Shown in pieces: positions 59,702-64,000 of a stretch of 64,000 nucleotides of DNA. Under the pieces are notes generated by a model, which was given only the letters and a program-made list of their open reading frames with translations, ran no database searches and had not been told where the DNA came from. This DNA is from Corynebacterium fournieri (lineage in GTDB: Bacteria > Actinomycetota > Actinomycetes > Mycobacteriales > Mycobacteriaceae), in NCBI RefSeq assembly GCF_030408775.1, contig NZ_CP047210.1, positions 434,001 to 498,000 of the forward strand. Direction: 5' to 3'. The translations under genes were made by a program, and so were the position numbers. The first letter of the stretch is position 1, and every line of letters starts with the position of its first letter.

Positions 59702-61216
59702 CTACAGCGGGATGTTGCCGTGCTTTTTCTGCGCCGGGTAGGCCACCTTGCGCTCAAGCAGGCGCAGGCCTTCGAGCACGCGGGTGCGGGTGGCGTTGGG
59801 CTCGATCACGGCATCGACGAGACCGCGCTCGGTGGCAACGTACGGGTTGAGGTTGTCGGCCGCGTAAGCCTCCTCGTCCGTGCCGATTGCCTCGGCGGCG
59901 GTGGCGGCGTCGGCGAGCGCGATCTGGGCAGTCGGCCACGCGAAGACCAGGTCCGCGCCGAGGCCCTTGGAGCCCAGCAGCGCGTAGGACGGGCCGAACG
60001 CCTTGCGGGTGACCACGGTGATGGTGCCCACCTGGGCCTCTGCGAATGCGTAGGCGAGGGCGGCGGCGCCGGCCGCGGAACCGGAACGCTCCTCCTCCAC
60101 GGAAGGCAGGAAGCCGGGGGAGTCCACGAACTGGACGATGGGCAGGTTGAACGCGTCGCAGGTGCGGATGAAGCGGGCAGCCTTGCGCGCCGCCTCGCGG
60201 GTCAGGCAGCCGGCGAGAACGCTGGGCTGCGTGGCGACGACACCGACGGCACGCCCACCCACGTGCGCGAACCCGGTGACCACGCTGCCGGCGTGCTGGG
60301 CGGACAGCTCCAAAAAGTCGCCGTCGGTGACGGCGGCGATGATGTCGGCGACGTCGTAAGGCTGGTTGTCGTCGTCGGGCATGAACGTGTCCAAATCCGC
60401 GCCCGAGCCGTCAGCCTCGGCGCCGAGCGGGGAGGCGGCCTTGTTGTTCAGCGGCAGGTAGCCCACGATCGCGCGAGCGAGCTCCACGGCGTCTGCGTCG
60501 GTGGCGGCGCTCAGCTGCGCCAGACCGGTCTCGGTCGCGTGCACGGCGTTGCCACCGAGCTCATCAGTGGTGGTTTCCGTCGCGGTGACCTTGCTCACGA
60601 TGTCTGCGGTGGTCACGTGCAAGGAGGCACCCTCGGCCATGACAGTGATGTCCGCCAGCGGCACCGTCGTGGCGGCCAGCGCGGCCACGTCGCCAGCAAC
60701 CACCGCGATCTGCGGGACCACGCCGGACGCACGAGTGGCCGCGCGCAGGATCTGGGCCTGCATGTGGGCGGTGACGATGCCCTCTTTCCAGCGCGGACCG
60801 GTGGAATCGTAGATGCCGATCAGCGGCACGCCGGTCTTGGTGGCCAGGTCGTAGATCTTCAGCACCTTTTCGGCGTAGACCTCGCCGATCTGGCCGTCGA
60901 AGATGGTCGGGTCTTGGGAGAAGATGCAGACCCTTCGGCCGTCGATAAGCCCGTAGCCCGTGACTACGCCGTCGGTGGACGGCTTGGACTTGTCCATCTT
61001 GTACGCCTCGACGCGGTGCTTGGCCAGCGCGTCGGTTTCGACGAACGTGCCCTCGTCTACGAGCTTGAGCACCCGCTCGCGGGCGGTGGTGCCGCCAGCT
61101 GCGTGCACTGTGTCGATCGCGTCCTGACCGACCGGGGCCTGCGCCTCGTCCAAGCGGTTGCGCAGATCCTCGATGCGGCCCGCGGTGGTGGTCATGTCGG
61201 GTTTGGATGCACTCAT
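59702..61216 (-). CDS. accD: Acyl-CoA carboxylase beta subunit (DtsR2/AccD2-like), atypical active site
   Basis: 504 aa carboxyltransferase with the family's overall sequence: AGGTTARERVLKLVDEGTF near residue 42, DGVVTGYGLIDGR near 85, RFIRTCDAFNLPIVQFVDSPGF near 330 and GSKGLGADLVFAWPTAQIA near 400, ending QKKHGNIPL. But the acyl-CoA oxyanion region usually reading like CAGG-xx-YxPA is GDVAALAATTVPLADI here, GAGARIQ is STGPRWK, and the C-terminal GG is GP (FGPSYALLGSKG). It may be a structural partner rather than a catalyst. First gene of accD-accE-maf. Confidence 0.85.
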   Translation of the reverse strand: MSASKPDMTTTAGRIEDLRNRLDEAQAPVGQDAIDTVHAAGGTTARERVLKLVDEGTFVETDALAKHRVEAYKMDKSKPSTDGVVTGYGLIDGRRVCIFSQDPTIFDGQIGEVYAEKVLKIYDLATKTGVPLIGIYDSTGPRWKEGIVTAHMQAQILRAATRASGVVPQIAVVAGDVAALAATTVPLADITVMAEGASLHVTTADIVSKVTATETTTDELGGNAVHATETGLAQLSAATDADAVELARAIVGYLPLNNKAASPLGAEADGSGADLDTFMPDDDNQPYDVADIIAAVTDGDFLELSAQHAGSVVTGFAHVGGRAVGVVATQPSVLAGCLTREAARKAARFIRTCDAFNLPIVQFVDSPGFLPSVEEERSGSAAGAAALAYAFAEAQVGTITVVTRKAFGPSYALLGSKGLGADLVFAWPTAQIALADAATAAEAIGTDEEAYAADNLNPYVATERGLVDAVIEPNATRTRVLEGLRLLERKVAYPAQKKHGNIPL

Positions 61217-61287
61217 AACGCCTCAGTCTATGTTCCGTGTGTACGTCATTGCTTATCGACGGCTCCGCGCCGCGTTTCGTTTCCCAG

Positions 61288-64000
61288 CTAACGCGGCGAA
61301 TCCTCCTGCCGGTTGTGGGTGAGCACCTGCGTGCCATCGGCTTCGCGGCCGTCGAGGAAGATCAACTCCAGCCGGGACACCGGAGCGCCGAGCGCCTCGC
61401 TGAGCGTACGGGCGTAGAGCTCGAGCTGGAGGAAGTAGCTGGCCACGCGTTCTTCGCGTGCGTGACTGTCGGTTTTGTAGTCGGCGATGACCCAGCTGCC
61501 ACCATCGTTGTACAGCAGGTCGATGTAGCCGTTGACCGCGATGGTGTCCGAGTCCCCGTCCAGCTGCACTCCACGCAGCACCGGCAGCTCGAAGAAGGCC
61601 TGCTCCGCGGCGACCGCGCTCTGGTACGGCCGCGAGCGCGAGAACGCGCGGGCGGCGGCGAGCACATCCGCGTACGCGTCCTGAGCCAAGCCGAACTGTG
61701 CCACGGCGAGGCGGCACAAGTCTTCGATGCTGCGGTCGCCCGCGTCAGGCAGGCGCTCCATGACGTCGTGGACCGCAGAGCCGAAGTCAGTACCTGTTGC
61801 TGTGCGCTCAACGTGCGCGTCAACGAAGCGCGCTGCCGCAGGCACGGTCCAGCCTGCTGCTTCGAGCTGGGAACGCACAGCCTCGCCGGTGCGGCGCTGC
61901 GCGGTTGGCACTTCCTCGTCTACGGCCGTGGTGCGGGTCTGCGCGGCGTCTGTGTCCTGGTTCTTCGCTGCCGGCTCTGCGTTCTGGTCCTCGGCGTGGG
62001 CGATGGTGGTCACGCCGATTCTCGGAGCGGCACCCGCCGCAGCCGCCAGTGCCGCCACAGCCCGGGTGTGCGCTTCCTCGCGCTCCTCAAGTGGCGCGTA
62101 TTCGGGGCGCGCCGTGTCGGGCACCTGAATCGTGTCCACCTCGCCGAGGGAGTCGCGGCTGACCAACGAAATTCCCGCCCCCGCAAGCTCTTTCGCGGTG
62201 CCGTTTTCTTGCGCTTCAGCTATCACCTCTCGCATCGCCTCCATCAGCGCGGTGCCCTTGGTGCTGCGAAGCTCGTCCGAGTTAGCTCTGGTGCCCACGT
62301 GCAGCGGTACGGCGAGGACCGATTCAGCGCGGGTGAGGGCGACGTACATGAGCCGCTTCAGCTCGTCTTGCGCGGCTTGTGCCTCGTAGTCTTTCAGCGG
62401 CTCGAAGTCGGGGCTTTGGATAGAGCCGAACTTCAGCTGCGCCACCCGTTTGTCGTCTTTGGAAAATCCCTGCTGCAGGCCCGAAAACCTGTAGTCCTGG
62501 CTGAGGTTGGCCACGATGACCATGGGAAATTCCAGGCCCTTGGAGCGGTGAATGGTCATGATCCTGACCCCGTCGGCGTTGTTGTCCAGCACGGGATCGG
62601 ACGCACCGTTGTTGCTGTCTGCCTGTTCGTCGGCCCAGCGCACGAATTCGCGCAAGCCCAGCCCGGTGGTGCGGGCGAATTGATCGGCCAGGGTGAGCAG
62701 CTGCTCCAAGCTGCCCAGCGCATCTTCCTTGCCTTGCGCCACGAAGCTGTCCGCGAGGCCGAACTCGGTCACAATCTCGCGCACGAGCGTGCCCACATCC
62801 GTCCCGCCAGCGTTGCGGGAGACCTCCCGCAACCATTGCCTCTTGTTCTCGACCCGGTCGGAGACCGGCTGGCCAAGCGCATCAGCGGCGATCTCGGCGT
62901 CCGAGCATCCCAGCAGGGCGGTGCGCAATGCGGCGATTTGGGTGAAGGAGTCCGCAGGGTCGCCGAGCGCGCGCAGCACCGTGAGCAAGTCGTTGATCTC
63001 GGGTACCAAAAACAGGCGCGTGGATCCCTCGGAGACGTACGGGATTGCAGCCCGCGCCAGCGCGCGCTGCACCCTGCGCGAATCTGCGTGCGTGTGCACC
63101 AGCACCGCGATGTCCGAGTAGCGCAGTGGCTTAGCGACGTCGCTTCCGTCCTCCCCGCGAACGGGTTTGTGGGAGAAGTACTCGCCGTTTGCGTTGCTCA
63201 CCGCCGCGCGGACGATGGCGACGATGTCTTCTTCCTCCGCCACCTTCCGGGCATCGCTGGCCTTTGCTTGCGCGGCCTCGTCAGAGTAGACGAAGACCAC
63301 CTTGCCCGGAAGCGTCGCTGTTGTTCCGTCTGGCAGCTGCGCTGACTTGGCCGCCTGGGGCAGCATGTCCTCGTACGACGCCTGCGTTGGGCTTCCCGGC
63401 GCAGGCTCAACATCGGTGAAGACCTTGGCAAACAGGGCGTTTACCGCCCCGATCACTCGCTGAGAGGAGCGGAAGTTCTGTGTGAGGTTGACCAGCACGC
63501 CTTCGCCGGAGCCGTCCTGGTGGTAGGTGGCTTTGACCTTGTTGTAGTTGTCGATGTCGGCGTTTCTGAACCGGTAAATGGACTGCTTCGGGTCACCGAC
63601 CATAAACAGGCTGCCGGGGGCCGGAGGTGCGTCGAGAAGCCCGGCGGCAATGACGCGGACAATCTCGTACTGGACGGGGTCGGTGTCCTGGAACTCGTCG
63701 ACGAAAATGACCCTGTACTTGTCGTGCAGCTCCTTACGGATCCGATCGTTTTCGGGTGCCGTGACCAACTGCTTGGCCAGGAAGATCATGTCGTGATACT
63801 CGAGGGTGCCCCGCTTCAGGCGGTCGTTTTTCGCGTCCAGCACCACAGCGGCGAGCAGGGGAGTGACGTGGGTGAGCGCCTCGATGAGACCGGGCCGCGC
63901 GCGGGCGCTAAACCGCGCCCGAACGTTTTTGAGTGCTTCGACCACCGCGGCCTTCGGGTCGTCCGGATCAACCTCGAGGCCGCGGCTGGCCAGCTCGGCG
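61288..64000 (-). CDS. RecB/AddA-type UvrD helicase-nuclease (partial, 5' end outside window)
   Basis: At least 900 residues visible; the frame is open through the window edge, and the N-terminal ATP-binding Walker A is off-window. SF1 motifs: VIFVDEFQDTDPVQ (II), GSLFMVGDPKQSIYRFRN (III), NLTQNFRSSQ (IV), VRIMTIHRSKGLEFPMV (V) and RLMYVALTRAE (VI). A C-terminal PD-(D/E)XK nuclease follows with GTDFGSAVHDVM, NGYIDLLYNDG and VIADYKTD. It should process double-strand breaks for recombination. An Ala/Glu/Thr-rich linker lies between helicase and nuclease. Confidence 0.9.
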   Translation of the reverse strand, partial: AELASRGLEVDPDDPKAAVVEALKNVRARFSARARPGLIEALTHVTPLLAAVVLDAKNDRLKRGTLEYHDMIFLAKQLVTAPENDRIRKELHDKYRVIFVDEFQDTDPVQYEIVRVIAAGLLDAPPAPGSLFMVGDPKQSIYRFRNADIDNYNKVKATYHQDGSGEGVLVNLTQNFRSSQRVIGAVNALFAKVFTDVEPAPGSPTQASYEDMLPQAAKSAQLPDGTTATLPGKVVFVYSDEAAQAKASDARKVAEEEDIVAIVRAAVSNANGEYFSHKPVRGEDGSDVAKPLRYSDIAVLVHTHADSRRVQRALARAAIPYVSEGSTRLFLVPEINDLLTVLRALGDPADSFTQIAALRTALLGCSDAEIAADALGQPVSDRVENKRQWLREVSRNAGGTDVGTLVREIVTEFGLADSFVAQGKEDALGSLEQLLTLADQFARTTGLGLREFVRWADEQADSNNGASDPVLDNNADGVRIMTIHRSKGLEFPMVIVANLSQDYRFSGLQQGFSKDDKRVAQLKFGSIQSPDFEPLKDYEAQAAQDELKRLMYVALTRAESVLAVPLHVGTRANSDELRSTKGTALMEAMREVIAEAQENGTAKELAGAGISLVSRDSLGEVDTIQVPDTARPEYAPLEEREEAHTRAVAALAAAAGAAPRIGVTTIAHAEDQNAEPAAKNQDTDAAQTRTTAVDEEVPTAQRRTGEAVRSQLEAAGWTVPAAARFVDAHVERTATGTDFGSAVHDVMERLPDAGDRSIEDLCRLAVAQFGLAQDAYADVLAAARAFSRSRPYQSAVAAEQAFFELPVLRGVQLDGDSDTIAVNGYIDLLYNDGGSWVIADYKTDSHAREERVASYFLQLELYARTLSEALGAPVSRLELIFLDGREADGTQVLTHNRQEDSPR

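Overview
The window is a high-GC actinobacterial chromosome segment, almost certainly Corynebacterium. The support is a fused AccBC carboxylase with its small epsilon subunit, a monomeric isocitrate dehydrogenase, the metY-metX pair, lpdA next to pyruvate carboxylase, DUF3017 and DUF3151 proteins, LppP/LprE-like lipoproteins and an EspC-like/NlpC pair. From memory, the gene order (metQNI, dnaE2, PH-domain pair, trmL, folD, metX/metY, icd, trpS, upp, lpdA, pyc, accBC, thiosulfate sulfurtransferase, maf, accE, accD) follows the C. glutamicum backbone. No rRNA, tRNA, CRISPR array, complete insertion sequence or prophage is visible.

Layout. Positions 1-6300 hold a lipoprotein, a sucrase/ferredoxin-like protein, a HAD phosphatase and a methionine ABC transporter with two tandem binding proteins (minus strand, McbR-like box upstream). 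Positions 6400-13400 hold dnaE2 with an SOS-like box, a 150-bp dyad repeat, two PH-domain membrane proteins, trmL, folD and a DUF3017 protein. Positions 13450-17240 are an FbpABC-type ferric/anion ABC transporter. Positions 17300-23280 hold an internally duplicated orphan protein, a 78-bp inverted-repeat element, a phosphoesterase, metY-metX with an McbR-like box, a DUF559-type protein and a second copy of the dyad repeat. Positions 23284-28263 hold icd, xth, a lipoprotein and bioB-bsaP behind a perfect BioQ-type palindrome. Positions 28282-34171 look accessory: a GntR/ABC operon, a small A+T-richer two-gene unit and a CmtR/P-type ATPase metal-efflux pair, with trpS between them.

Positions 34314-45000 hold a YihY/BrkB membrane protein, a D,D-carboxypeptidase, a TRIC/UPF0126 channel, an EspC-like/NlpC-P60 pair, upp, a regulator, an M20 amidohydrolase and lpdA. 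Positions 44975-45516 are a gene graveyard: a minus-strand prpR/ramB-family fragment abuts a plus-strand fragment of the 2-methylcitrate synthase C-terminus, apparently the two ends of a deleted methylcitrate locus. Positions 45673-53380 hold pyc, an acetyltransferase, a secreted serine protease, accBC and a rhodanese. Positions 53652-56146 hold an ATP-grasp (Cj0069-family) protein, three hairpins and two minus-strand genes.

The most unusual locus is 56252-58917. It holds five co-directional ankyrin-like genes in strict A-B-A-B-A alternation with a repeating unit of about 1,072 bp and stretches of recent sequence homogenisation. It resembles an immunity-gene array but has no recognisable toxin beside it. 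The window ends with maf, accE, an accD whose oxyanion motifs look degenerate, and the 3' part of a RecB/AddA-type helicase-nuclease that runs off the edge.

Methionine supply (metQNI, metY, metX) appears to share McbR-type control. Biotin synthesis (bioB, bsaP) supports the two biotin enzymes here (Pyc, AccBC), which feed oxaloacetate and fatty/mycolic acid synthesis.
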